Below, piece by piece: positions 21,527 to 21,590 of a DNA stretch of 21,590 bases. The position numbers and the translations under genes are program-made. Within the stretch, counting starts at the first letter, position 1. Every line of letters begins with the position of its first letter. The stretch lies in assembly GCA_964628455.1 (NCBI GenBank), contig CAZVPD010000053.1, forward strand, positions 1 to 21,590. Reading direction: 5' to 3'. The notes under the pieces are model-generated. The model did not search any database and was not told the DNA's origin. It saw only the letters and a program-made list of their open reading frames with translations. Source of the stretch: JAQVWU01 sp964628455 (GTDB lineage: Bacteria > Bacillota > Clostridia > Oscillospirales > CAG-272).

Positions 21527-21590
21527 TGGCGGAGACGGTGGGATTCGAACCCACGTGCCCTTGCGGACAAACGGTTTTCAAGACCGCCTC
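21527..21590 (-). tRNA. tRNA-Ser (UGA), 3' part, cut by the window edge
   Basis: The minus strand shows an anticodon loop ctTGAaa (anticodon at 21580-21578) in a GCGGT/ACCGT stem. A long variable arm (gtccgcaagggcac) typical of class II tRNAs follows, then the T arm gtggg-ttcgaat-cccac, acceptor 3' strand and encoded CCA (21529-21527). The 5' half lies beyond 21590. Confidence 0.9.

Noticed and set aside
1..21590. CRISPR array, insertion sequence, integrase or phage genes
   Set aside because: No direct-repeat array, transposase-like protein or att-type duplication next to the tRNAs is visible.

Overview
The window looks like a piece of a metagenome-assembled genome from an anaerobic, low-to-mid GC Firmicute (class Clostridia; an Oscillospirales-like lineage is my guess). 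The marker families point that way: DUF3810, a DUF1858 redox-disulfide protein, a TrmK-Nif3 pair, a DUF4093 RNase M5-like Toprim protein, GtrA, and ribosome sites of the AGGAGG type. There are no plasmid, phage, IS, CRISPR or rRNA sequences. A run of ten Ns at 3342-3351 shows that the sequence is scaffolded.

Left part (1-4648): the first ~245 bases read as the inside of a minus-strand gene. They butt directly onto a DUF3810 metalloprotease-like gene that has lost its N-terminal membrane part, so a junction lies near 235-255. Then come murA (peptidoglycan precursor synthesis), a DUF1858 protein, and the coupled pair trmK (tRNA m1A22 methyltransferase) and a Nif3/YqfO protein. A strongly promoted tRNA-Met/tRNA-Glu pair ends this part. 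Codon use changes after the tRNAs (murA uses ATA for about half its isoleucines, the MATE gene for about a fifth), so a second boundary may lie between ~4650 and 4756.

Middle (4756-13132): a MATE efflux pump; two tiny paralogous membrane proteins, each with its own near-consensus promoter and a PQTxD-type motif before a C-terminal membrane helix; and a minus-strand beta-helix protein (GH141-like layout, no signal peptide). A minus-strand unit follows in the order unknown membrane protein, mtnA-type isomerase, class II aldolase. A divergent plus-strand unit encodes a five-helix membrane protein, a DUF4093 Toprim protein and a GtrA protein.

Right part (13137-20977, minus strand): a tightly packed seven-gene polyamine operon, transcribed speD, Orn/Lys/Arg decarboxylase, speE, speB, secreted lipoprotein, carboxynorspermidine/carboxyspermidine dehydrogenase, nspC. 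It encodes both known routes from putrescine to spermidine: decarboxylated-SAM aminopropyl transfer, and the aspartate-semialdehyde/carboxyspermidine route. SpeE releases methylthioadenosine, and the nearby isomerase plus aldolase could salvage it by a DHAP-shunt type pathway. A glycosidase-like lipoprotein sits inside the operon, start-stop coupled to speB.

Upstream of speD (20978-21526) there is no convincing gene. The stretch holds a perfect operator-like palindrome and a ~190-base block of consecutive hairpins. The longest of these pairs fully only as minus-strand RNA. A partial tRNA-Ser(UGA) closes the window.
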